Origin: an uncultured Eubacteriales bacterium
GTDB taxonomy: Bacteria; Bacillota_A; Clostridia; Peptostreptococcales; Anaerovoracaceae
Length of the DNA: 9,323 nucleotides
Direction: 5' to 3'
NCBI GenBank assembly: GCA_902774195.1
Contig: CACYHM010000048.1
Location: forward strand, 1 to 9,323
Under the pieces are notes generated by a model. That model was not told the DNA's origin. It worked only from the letters and a program-made list of their open reading frames with translations, and did no database searches. The first letter of the stretch is position 1, and every line of letters begins with the position of its first letter. Positions 1-5,428 of the stretch are shown here, piece by piece. Made by a program: the position numbers and the translations under genes.

Positions 1-322
1 AGTTCAGGCGCCATAACGATCCGACTCCTTCCAGAAGCCATGCTCCGGCATCCGTAAACAGAGAGAAAAGGCCGACGTTCAGCATGTATATGAAATATCT
101 GAGATTCGAACCTGATTTCTGCACATCTATGAGGCAGCAGAGGAAGAGAACGCACCCCGTGGCCATAGAGACTATCTCCATGGCGACATTGAACACATAG
201 ATCGGGACCATGTTGTTGACTCCTCTGAGATACAGTCCCACAATACATATAATGATCATCGACACATATACGATCGCGGTGACTGCAGCCAGTCTCTTTT
301 GTTTTTTACTTATATATTCCAT
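1..322 (-). CDS. Multi-pass membrane protein, N-terminal part (runs off the left edge)
   Basis: The minus strand is open from an ATG at 322 to the window edge, giving 107 codons without a stop. CAGGAG lies 5 bases upstream of the ATG (328-333 on the plus strand). The start MEYISKKQKR is basic and is followed by three hydrophobic stretches: about residues 11-32, 40-65 and 75-98. This fits a membrane domain with a cytoplasmic N-terminus. The stretch around residues 85-107 (LFSLFTDAGAWLLEGV) reminds me of the N-terminal membrane sensor of some clostridial GGDEF or histidine-kinase proteins, but no output domain is in view, so the function is unassigned. It is divergent from the GntR gene at 452 and shares its promoter region, so it may be a target of that regulator. 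Confidence 0.72.
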   Translation of the reverse strand, partial: MEYISKKQKRLAAVTAIVYVSMIIICIVGLYLRGVNNMVPIYVFNVAMEIVSMATGCVLFLCCLIDVQKSGSNLRYFIYMLNVGLFSLFTDAGAWLLEGVGSLWRLN

Positions 323-396
323 ATTATCTCCTGTTACCGTCCGTCATTTGTTCAACGGAAGTCGATCCTGCCTTTCAATATAACAAATAATACAGA

Positions 397-407
397 CTTG
401 TTACAAG
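397..407. promoter_or_regulatory. Perfect palindrome CTTGT-T-ACAAG in a divergent promoter region; candidate operator
   Basis: The 11-base palindrome (5-1-5) lies midway between the divergent starts at 322 and 452. It overlaps the proposed -35 element on each strand. The TTGT/ACAA half-sites resemble the GT...AC core of GntR/FadR operators, although the spacer is 1 base rather than the 3 usual for FadR. Binding by the adjacent GntR protein is inferred. Confidence 0.4.
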
Positions 408-430
408 GCGGATTTTCAATGTGATATACT
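401..430 (+). promoter_or_regulatory. Promoter for the GntR/FCD gene (TTACAA, 18 bp, extended -10 TGA-TATACT)
   Basis: TTACAA at 401-406 is followed after 18 bases by TATACT at 425-430, with a TG extended -10 at 422-423. The start codon at 452 follows after a short leader holding GGAGG at 443-447. On the minus strand, TTGTAA and TATATT with an 18-base spacer could serve the gene at 322. Confidence 0.5.
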
Positions 431-451
431 CTTATCAGCAACGGAGGAACC

Positions 452-1177
452 ATGGCTTCAGGCAAAGAATATAAAGAATATATGGAAAGAAATCTCAAGG
501 ACAGATTTGACAAAACAATGAGTGAGAACCCGTTCACCCATCTTGGTGATGCGGTCTATTCTCTGCTCTACAAAAGCATAATAAGAATGGATATACCTGA
601 TGACGAGCTCCTCTCAGACACCGCTCTGGCAAAGGAGCTTGATGTCAGCAGGACTCCTGTCCATAATGCACTGATCCGTTTGCAGGATGACGGCCTGATC
701 ATCAAAAGTTCAGGTCAGGGTTTTCGTGTCGCTCCTCTTAAAGAAGACGAGTGCCGCCATCTGATGGAAGTGCGGCTTGCTGTGGAGGGACAGGCCGCAA
801 TGAGAGCTGCCGAACGCATCACGGATGAGCAGCTAAGCAAGCTCGATGCCCTTAGCGAAGACTACATAAACGCATGCAATGTCTGGGACGAAGATGCGAT
901 CATAGCAAGTGACCATGCTTTCCATCAGCTGATCGTAGATGCATCCTGCAATCCGGTACTTAGGGATATATACAGGCAGATATCACCGAGGGTACTTCAC
1001 TACCGCTACTACATGTTTCGCAAAACTGATCAGGAGACTCTTAAGCCTGTACTTCTGCTGTCAGTCAGGATCCATAAGTCAGTCATAAATGCGATCAGGC
1101 TGGGGTTCAGCGATACAGCTCAGAAACAGATAGAGCGTGACATATACGGAATGACGGATATTTTCGGTTCATGGTAA
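452..1177 (+). CDS. GntR-family transcriptional regulator, FadR/FCD subfamily
   Basis: This 241-residue protein has the size and layout of FCD-type GntR regulators, which are cytoplasmic dimers that bind DNA and respond to small carboxylic-acid ligands. Residues 29-94 form the winged helix-turn-helix; the signature LAKELDVSRTPVHNALIRL (59-77) is followed by the wing GLIIKSSGQGFRV. Residues 97-240 form the helical FCD domain. The metal-binding pattern is visible as D154-x3-H158 and H208 (in IHKSVINAI), but the last ligand, normally His in A-x3-M-x2-H, reads as Asp230. The N-terminal extension of about 28 charged residues is slightly long. The ATG at 452 is preceded by GGAGG. It is divergent from the membrane gene at 322 and upstream of DUF554 on the same strand. 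The effector cannot be read from sequence. Confidence 0.9.
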   Translation: MASGKEYKEYMERNLKDRFDKTMSENPFTHLGDAVYSLLYKSIIRMDIPDDELLSDTALAKELDVSRTPVHNALIRLQDDGLIIKSSGQGFRVAPLKEDECRHLMEVRLAVEGQAAMRAAERITDEQLSKLDALSEDYINACNVWDEDAIIASDHAFHQLIVDASCNPVLRDIYRQISPRVLHYRYYMFRKTDQETLKPVLLLSVRIHKSVINAIRLGFSDTAQKQIERDIYGMTDIFGSW

Positions 1178-1204
1178 ACGGGCAATAATGCTGAGACCCG
1201 CAAA

Positions 1205-1260
1205 AACGTTTTGATTTGGAGGCAAAAAATGAAGACTTCAACTCAAAACGTTCTTTTTTT
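1205..1260 (+). terminator. 10-bp inverted repeat with long loop followed by C-T7: terminator or attenuator
   Basis: AACGTTTTGA (1205-1214) and TCAAAACGTT (1243-1252) are perfectly complementary and are followed by C and seven T (1254-1260). The 28-base loop contains GGAGG and the ATG of a mini-ORF. The stem is AT-rich and the loop long, so it would be a weak classical terminator for the GntR gene. Its position before DUF554 also allows an attenuator role. Confidence 0.4.
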
Positions 1261-1285
1261 GACGCCGTACCGGTCCCGGGGATAG
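1229..1285 (+). CDS. Possible 18-residue leader ORF upstream of DUF554
   Basis: ATG at 1229 is preceded by GGAGG (1218-1222) at near-ideal spacing and opens an 18-codon frame, MKTSTQNVLFLTPYRSRG, ending at TAG 1283-1285. It lies in the loop and downstream arm of the inverted repeat at 1205-1252, so ribosomes translating it could disrupt the hairpin. There is no run of a single regulatory amino acid, so the sensed signal, if any, is not apparent. The strong ribosome binding site is the main support; it could equally be chance. Confidence 0.25.
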   Translation: MKTSTQNVLFLTPYRSRG

Positions 1286-1318
1286 GATACACCCAGCAAA
1301 AGATGAGGAGAATGAAAC

Positions 1319-2032
1319 ATGAGCGGAATAGGGACACTGATAAATGTCGGAGCGATAGTCGCAGGCGGAGCTACAGGCCTTCTGGCCGGCAATGTCATAA
1401 AAGAGCGGTATCAGGAGACACTCAATACTGCGTGCGGAGTCAGCATACTGTTTCTGGGCATCGGCGGCGCCATGGAGAAGATGCTCAGCATAAGCGACGG
1501 CAGGCTGGTAAGCACACAGGCTCTGATGATAGTGATAAGCATGGCTCTGGGCTCACTTATCGGCGAGATACTGAACATAGAGGCTGCGTTTGAGAAATTC
1601 GGCGAATGGCTGAAGAGAAAGACCGGCAATGCGAAGGACAGGCTTTTTGTCGACGGGTTCGTCACGGCATCACTTACAGTCTCCATCGGTGCGATGGCCA
1701 TAGTCGGCGCTATACAGGACGGGATAAGCGGAGACTGGTCGATACTTGCGGCCAAATCAGTTCTGGATTTTGTGATAATCCTTGTAATGACATGTTCGCT
1801 CGGAAAGGGCTGCATGTTCTCGGCGATACCGGTGTTTGTATTCGAAGGTTCTATGACAGCCTGCGCGGCTTTGATACGGCCGTTCATAACTGTACAGGTG
1901 CAGGACTATCTCTCCCTGGTGGGATCGATACTTATCTTCTGCATAGGCCTGAACCTGGTATGGGACATGAAGATAAGAGTGTCGAACATGCTGCCTGCAA
2001 TCGTCATCGCAGTTATTGCGGCGGTCATCTGA
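1319..2032 (+). CDS. DUF554 family integral membrane protein
   Basis: The 237-residue protein is of normal length for DUF554 (YdfK-like) and almost wholly hydrophobic, with about seven or eight membrane segments. Family hallmarks are visible: an N-terminal G-x-x-x-N-x-G-x-I-x-x-G-G stretch (residues 3-17), VTASLTVSIGAMAIVGAIQD (115-134), the AAKSVLD segment (144-150), SAIPVFVFEG (168-177) and a C-terminal end around NMLPAIVIAV. The biochemical role of DUF554 is not established; it is thought to be a transporter or channel-like protein. The ATG at 1319 has GAGGAG (1305-1310) 8 bases upstream, and upstream in-frame stops exclude an earlier start. It follows the GntR gene after 141 bases and may be controlled by it. 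It converges on the ECF gene, with 9 bases between the stops. Confidence 0.88.
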   Translation: MSGIGTLINVGAIVAGGATGLLAGNVIKERYQETLNTACGVSILFLGIGGAMEKMLSISDGRLVSTQALMIVISMALGSLIGEILNIEAAFEKFGEWLKRKTGNAKDRLFVDGFVTASLTVSIGAMAIVGAIQDGISGDWSILAAKSVLDFVIILVMTCSLGKGCMFSAIPVFVFEGSMTACAALIRPFITVQVQDYLSLVGSILIFCIGLNLVWDMKIRVSNMLPAIVIAVIAAVI

Positions 2033-2039
2033 CGCCGCA
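2017..2039. terminator. GC-rich hairpin between convergent genes
   Basis: TGCGGCG (2017-2023) and CGCCGCA (2033-2039) form a perfect 7-bp stem around a 9-base loop that includes the DUF554 stop. It sits where two convergent transcripts end. No good T-run follows on either strand, so intrinsic termination would be weak. Confidence 0.35.
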
Positions 2040-2041
2040 TC

Positions 2042-2578
2042 TCATTTATTCCCTGAAGAAAGATCTATGACCGGGAAGACCGCCATAGACAGGATCATTC
2101 CGACTCCGGCCTGTCCGATGTTCCACGGCAGACCGGTAACGGCGGCTGCAAAGCTTCCGTACATCACAGTCTCAGCTGCGAGATATCCTGCGCACATTAC
2201 CACCCCTCCTGCCGCCATAGCTGCCAGCTTAACGAGTCTGCCGGCCTGACGGCTGTTTTTGCTGCTGCGTCCTGACCTCTCGAGGATCAGTCCCGTGACA
2301 AAGGCCATGAGAGACTTTATGACAAGAGTCCATGGAGCCCAGAAAGCGAATCCGCCAAGAACATCGGCCAGAGCTGAGCCGAGCCCCGCTGCAGCAGCAC
2401 CGCGTCGTTTCCCCAGCATCAGGACCCCGAGGAACACCATCGTATCCCCCAGATGGACATAGCCCTGAGTCATCGGAACGGGGATCCTGAACAATATCGT
2501 TCCTAGCAGGACAAGGCAGAGCATAAGTGCCGTGTTAACAAGACCATAAGTTTTACTGCCGGAAGATCCGCTGCTCAT
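2042..2578 (-). CDS. ECF transporter S component (ECF-ribofla_trS-like), possibly for vitamin B6 or a pyrimidine precursor
   Basis: The protein has 178 residues and about five or six membrane segments, the size of a substrate-binding S component of energy-coupling factor vitamin transporters. Family features are GYVHLGD (39-45), the glycine/alanine-rich GLGSALADVLGGF (65-77), LVIKSLMAFVTGLI (85-98) and PWNIGQAGVGMILS (151-164). Such subunits bind the vitamin in the membrane and pair with a shared EcfT and two ATPases, none of which is in this window, so it is probably a group II S component. Substrate cannot be read directly. Close relatives include predicted hydroxymethylpyrimidine and pyridoxine transporters, and the divergent MocR-type gene favours a B6-related compound. 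The ATG at 2578 has an AGGGG-type binding site upstream. Confidence 0.82.
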   Translation of the reverse strand: MSSGSSGSKTYGLVNTALMLCLVLLGTILFRIPVPMTQGYVHLGDTMVFLGVLMLGKRRGAAAAGLGSALADVLGGFAFWAPWTLVIKSLMAFVTGLILERSGRSSKNSRQAGRLVKLAAMAAGGVVMCAGYLAAETVMYGSFAAAVTGLPWNIGQAGVGMILSMAVFPVIDLSSGNK

Positions 2579-2613
2579 ATACTGTCCCCTTTCCCCGGTG
2601 CCGGCCGGTTTAT

Positions 2614-2642
2614 TTGACCCTTTTTCTGAACAATATTATAAT
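2614..2642 (+). promoter_or_regulatory. Near-consensus sigma-70/A promoter for the MocR-type gene
   Basis: TTGACC (2614-2619) and TATAAT (2637-2642) are separated by exactly 17 bases. Transcription would start near 2649 and leave a leader of about 70 bases before the ATG at 2723. The ATTATAATA block also reads TATAAT on the minus strand, with TTCTGA 17 bases upstream, so the divergent S-component promoter may use an overlapping -10. Confidence 0.7.
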
Positions 2643-2666
2643 AAGCGCAAATTGTAGTCAGAAAAA
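2621..2666. promoter_or_regulatory. Inverted repeat TTTTTCTGA / TCAGAAAAA bracketing the -10 region; candidate operator
   Basis: TTTTTCTGA at 2621-2629 and its exact complement TCAGAAAAA at 2658-2666 flank the TATAAT by nearly equal distances, with 28 bases between the arms. The first arm lies in the promoter spacer and the second just downstream of the expected transcription start. This suits a repressor or dual regulator acting on both divergent genes; binding by the MocR-type protein is inferred. Confidence 0.4.
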
Positions 2667-2670
2667 TATA

Positions 2671-2690
2671 CATTTTATCGCATTTTATGC
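2671..2690 (+). repeat. Tandem 10-base repeat CATTTTATCG / CATTTTATGC
   Basis: Two copies of CATTTTAT with a period of exactly 10 bases, about one helical turn, lie just downstream of the inverted repeat. MocR/PdxR-type regulators often recognise direct repeats, so this could be part of an operator. Confidence 0.35.
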
Positions 2691-2722
2691 AGCACAATTC
2701 GGGGTCAAAGAGGACAAATGAT

Positions 2723-4912
2723 ATGATTTCATTGGAATTCGATAGCAATTCTTCCAAAAATCTGTATGTACAGCTCTATGAGTATCTCAGAAATGAGATC
2801 TCAGAAGGCAGGATCAGTCCAGGCGAGAGGCTGCCGTCTCTCCGCAATATGGCGGCTGTACTCGGAGTCAGCGTGACGACCGTGAAGATCGCTTATGATC
2901 AGCTAATGGTCGAAGGTTATGTCGTCAGCAGGCCGCAGTCCGGTTTCTACGCTGCACAGGGAGCCGGCGGCAACACATATCCGTGCAGGGAGGATGAAAG
3001 CGGCGGCCGTACTGCCGGACAGACAGAAGACAACGCCGGAAAGCCAGCTCACATGAAGCCGCTGAGCTGCGATCCGGAGTCTTTTGATTTTGTCAAATGG
3101 AAGAAGTGTATGGCCGGCGTTCTCAATGAGACGCCGGAGCTTCTGCTGACAGAAGCGGACAGGCAGGGTGAGCCCGAGCTCAGGGAAGAGATCGCGGGAT
3201 ACATATACAAGTCGAGAGGAGTCATCTGCACTCAGGAGCAGGTCGTGATCAGCGCCGGGACCCAGCAGCTGGTCAACCATCTTGCAAGGATACTGAAGCT
3301 CATGGGAATCGGGCATGTATCTGTTGAAGATCCCGGATATATGCCGGTAAGGAGCATTTTCGGCGACTGGGGATTCAGCATGAGCTGCATCCCGGTCAGA
3401 GAAAACGGTATAGACATCGAAAGGCTTCCTGTGAACATCAGGACGGCGGTATATGTCTGCCCTCAGAACCAGTTCCCGACCGGAACTCTTATGCCTGTCG
3501 GAAGAAGGCGTCAGCTGCTGGACTGGGCGGAAGCGAACGACAGCATCATAATCGAAGATGACTACAACAGCGAGCTCAGGTATACGGGAATGCCGGTACC
3601 GGCGCTGCAAGGCCTCGACAGGGACGGCAGGGTCGTTTATATAGGATCGTTCACATCGACGCTCTTCCCTGCTGTCAGGATCAGCTACATGGTGCTGCCG
3701 CCTGTAATGGTCGGTCTGTATAACAGCATCATGATGAATTACGATCAGACATGTTCCAAGACAGAGCAACTGACTCTGGCCCGCTTCATGCACAGCGGCT
3801 GTTATCAGGCAAATCTCCGCAGGGTAAAGACACTTTATTCACGCAAACTCAGCGAGGCGCTGTCCGCGATCAGAGAGTACGGCAGCAGCGGTAATTTTCT
3901 CACCGCAGAGAATACACAGTCCGGCATCACCCTGACTCTTCGTCTCGATACCTTCAACAGAGTGCTGCACGAAGGGACTCAGGGAAACGCCAGGGTCGAA
4001 AAGATCCGGAAAGAACTGGCTGAAAGACTGACACAGAAGGCGGCTGACGCAGGGATAAAGGTCAGAGATATAGATCAGTTGGATCATGACGGACAGATTT
4101 ATCTCGCTTTTTATTACAGCCGGATACCGCTGGAAAAGATCAGAGAAGCCGTCAGTATAATGACGGATGGATTCAGATCAGAAGTGACCAGAGGCATACT
4201 CAGCATGCCGTCGGTCTACGAGGTGATCCGCCTTACAGACGGCGAGCCGAAATTCCTTGCCGATCACTATGAGAGGCTCGGCAGATCGCTTGCAGCCATC
4301 GGGATGATTACGCCTTTCACTTTAGAAGAACTGCGCGTCAGCATCGCTGATCTGGTGCACGAGAGCGGTATCAGGGATCACAATATCAGGGTAGAGGTGG
4401 ATGTGAGCGGATACGCGTCAATGCATCTCAATCCGACGCATTATCCTGAGCCGGAGATGTACAGAACGGGCGTAAAGGCCGGGCTGTTAAGGGGAGAGCG
4501 GACGAATCCGAACATCAAGATGATGGACATTAAGCTCCGCGATGCGGCGGATGAGGCAATGAAGAGAGACGGTCTCTACGAAGTGCTGCTGGTCGACAGT
4601 GAAGGTCTGATAACAGAAGGAAGCCGTTCCAACGTTTTCTTCATAAAGAACGGAGAGGTCTTCACAGCTCCTCCGGAAAAAGTCCTTCTCGGCGTCACCA
4701 GAGCTAAGATCATCGAGGTGATCCGGGATATGGGAACAGTCCTGCATGAAGAATGTGTGGCAGAAGATAGTATCGCAGGTTTTGATGCTGTATTTATAAG
4801 CGGAACGTCTCCTGCAGTATTGCCGGTATCACGGATCGGAGATGTCAGATATGATGTGGATGATCCTCTGCTCAGGGAGATCATGGATAGGTACGGCTGC
4901 CTTCAGGCTTAA
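2723..4912 (+). CDS. MocR/PdxR-like GntR regulator with fold-type-I aminotransferase domain fused to a class IV aminotransferase domain
   Basis: 729 residues. The ATG at 2723 is chosen because AGAGGA (2709-2714) precedes it by 8 bases and MISLEFD is a typical MocR start; the in-frame ATG at 2687 has no binding site. Residues 12-77: GntR helix-turn-helix (LPSLRNMAAVLGVSVTTVKI). About 115-485: MocR-type aminotransferase with SAGTQQLVNHL, VEDPGY, FPTGTLMP and IIEDDYNSELRY. The PLP-lysine motif, usually GSFSK-[ST]-L-x-P, reads GSFTSTLFPAVRISYMVLPP, with Ser312 in place of Lys; the usual SHQFPTG reads QNQFPTG. About 490-729: class IV aminotransferase (BCAT, D-amino acid transaminase or PabC fold) with NPNIKMMD, where Lys599 aligns with the catalytic Lys, then EGSRSNVFFI, LLGVTR and ISGTSPAVLPVSRIG. 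Normal MocR proteins end after the first aminotransferase domain (about 450-500 residues). Likely a regulator of the divergent S component; whether it is also an enzyme is open. Confidence 0.88.
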   Translation: MISLEFDSNSSKNLYVQLYEYLRNEISEGRISPGERLPSLRNMAAVLGVSVTTVKIAYDQLMVEGYVVSRPQSGFYAAQGAGGNTYPCREDESGGRTAGQTEDNAGKPAHMKPLSCDPESFDFVKWKKCMAGVLNETPELLLTEADRQGEPELREEIAGYIYKSRGVICTQEQVVISAGTQQLVNHLARILKLMGIGHVSVEDPGYMPVRSIFGDWGFSMSCIPVRENGIDIERLPVNIRTAVYVCPQNQFPTGTLMPVGRRRQLLDWAEANDSIIIEDDYNSELRYTGMPVPALQGLDRDGRVVYIGSFTSTLFPAVRISYMVLPPVMVGLYNSIMMNYDQTCSKTEQLTLARFMHSGCYQANLRRVKTLYSRKLSEALSAIREYGSSGNFLTAENTQSGITLTLRLDTFNRVLHEGTQGNARVEKIRKELAERLTQKAADAGIKVRDIDQLDHDGQIYLAFYYSRIPLEKIREAVSIMTDGFRSEVTRGILSMPSVYEVIRLTDGEPKFLADHYERLGRSLAAIGMITPFTLEELRVSIADLVHESGIRDHNIRVEVDVSGYASMHLNPTHYPEPEMYRTGVKAGLLRGERTNPNIKMMDIKLRDAADEAMKRDGLYEVLLVDSEGLITEGSRSNVFFIKNGEVFTAPPEKVLLGVTRAKIIEVIRDMGTVLHEECVAEDSIAGFDAVFISGTSPAVLPVSRIGDVRYDVDDPLLREIMDRYGCLQA

Positions 4913-4994
4913 CGGTGATCATTACGCCGAAAAACACCGTGATGATGCCTGCTATCTGGCGGAGACTTATGGGTTCACCCATTTTTATATTATG

Positions 4995-5023
4995 GAGACA
5001 AAAGCTATCCACAAGGATATAAT
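4995..5023 (+). promoter_or_regulatory. Candidate promoter for the small membrane protein gene
   Basis: GAGACA (4995-5000) is followed after 17 bases by TATAAT (5018-5023), about 58 bases before the ATG at 5081. A second TATAAT at 5033-5038 lacks a fitting -35. It would give the small gene its own transcript. Confidence 0.4.
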
Positions 5024-5080
5024 AATGTCAGGTATAATGGGAACTGCGATATTACGCATAAAAAAGAGGAAACCGCGCAG

Positions 5081-5368
5081 ATGGACGAAAACAAAGAAAA
5101 GAGAACGGCTGAAATTGCAGAAACAGCTGAAAGTATAAATACGGAAGAAAACGGGCAGGGCAGCAATAAGAGATGGGGGATCTTCATGATCATAGTCCTC
5201 ATAGGCTTTGTCCTGATATACTTCCTCGTGACGCGGGCCTACGGCCTGATCGCAGCGCATTTCGGGCGGGAGGCCGGCAGGGCGATACCTCTCCTGCTCG
5301 TCGCTTTTTTCTGGTATATCTGGGGGCAGATATGCCTGTACATCAAGAACGAGTATAACATCGACTGA
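5081..5368 (+). CDS. Small two-pass membrane protein of unknown function
   Basis: The 95-residue protein is not recognised. Residues 1-31 are hydrophilic and rich in Glu, Lys, Ala and Asn. Two hydrophobic segments follow: about 32-56 (WGIFMIIVLIGFVLIYFLVT and onward) and 68-87 (AIPLLLVAFFWYIWGQICLY). They are joined by a short loop with His and Arg (AAHFGREAGR), and a short polar tail ends in EYNID. AGAGGA lies upstream of the ATG at 5081. It has a candidate promoter at 4995-5023 and ends a few bases before a strong terminator, so it forms a compact single-gene unit. It lies 168 bases downstream of the MocR-type gene and may also receive read-through from it. The hydrophobic pattern with a charged N-terminus supports a real protein, but no family is assigned. 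Confidence 0.65.
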   Translation: MDENKEKRTAEIAETAESINTEENGQGSNKRWGIFMIIVLIGFVLIYFLVTRAYGLIAAHFGREAGRAIPLLLVAFFWYIWGQICLYIKNEYNID

Positions 5369-5372
5369 CATG

Positions 5373-5400
5373 AAAACAGCGGCGTACTGCCGCTGTTTTT
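5373..5400. terminator. Bidirectional rho-independent terminator
   Basis: AAAACAGCGGC (5373-5383) and GCCGCTGTTTT (5389-5399) form a perfect 11-bp stem with the 5-base loop GTACT and end in a T5 run on the plus strand; the minus strand has the matching run. It ends the plus-strand gene at 5368 and the minus-strand NRPS-like gene whose stop is at 5429. Confidence 0.88.
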
Positions 5401-5428
5401 CTGACATCATATTCCCGGGCGGGACGCC

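Noticed and set aside
1411..1887. 158-codon minus-strand frame opposite DUF554.
   Set aside because: The plus strand carries the DUF554 hallmarks; the antisense frame has no recognisable motif.
2637..2649. The 13-mer TATAATAAGCGCA occurs both in the divergent promoter region and in the 52-bp repeat (starting near 7090 and 7142).
   Set aside because: About one shared 13-mer is expected by chance in a window of this length, and in the repeat it is coding sequence for an adenylation-domain segment.
2579..2722. Possible riboswitch (thiamin or other vitamin) before the ECF S component.
   Set aside because: The leader between the likely transcription start and ATG 2578 is only about 50 bases and shows no conserved riboswitch core.
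2903..3793. 296-codon minus-strand frame opposite the MocR-type gene.
   Set aside because: It lies antisense to a protein with clear family motifs and has low-complexity Arg/His-rich composition typical of a shadow frame.
4912..4940. Inverted repeat ACGGTG/CACCGT just after the MocR-type stop, considered as a terminator.
   Set aside because: The stem is only 6 bp, the loop is 17 bases and no T-run follows.
4842..5138. 98-codon plus-strand frame overlapping the end of the MocR-type gene and the start of the small membrane gene.
   Set aside because: It overlaps a certain gene in another frame, has no ribosome binding site at its start and shows no domain-like sequence; its basic tail comes from an A-rich region.
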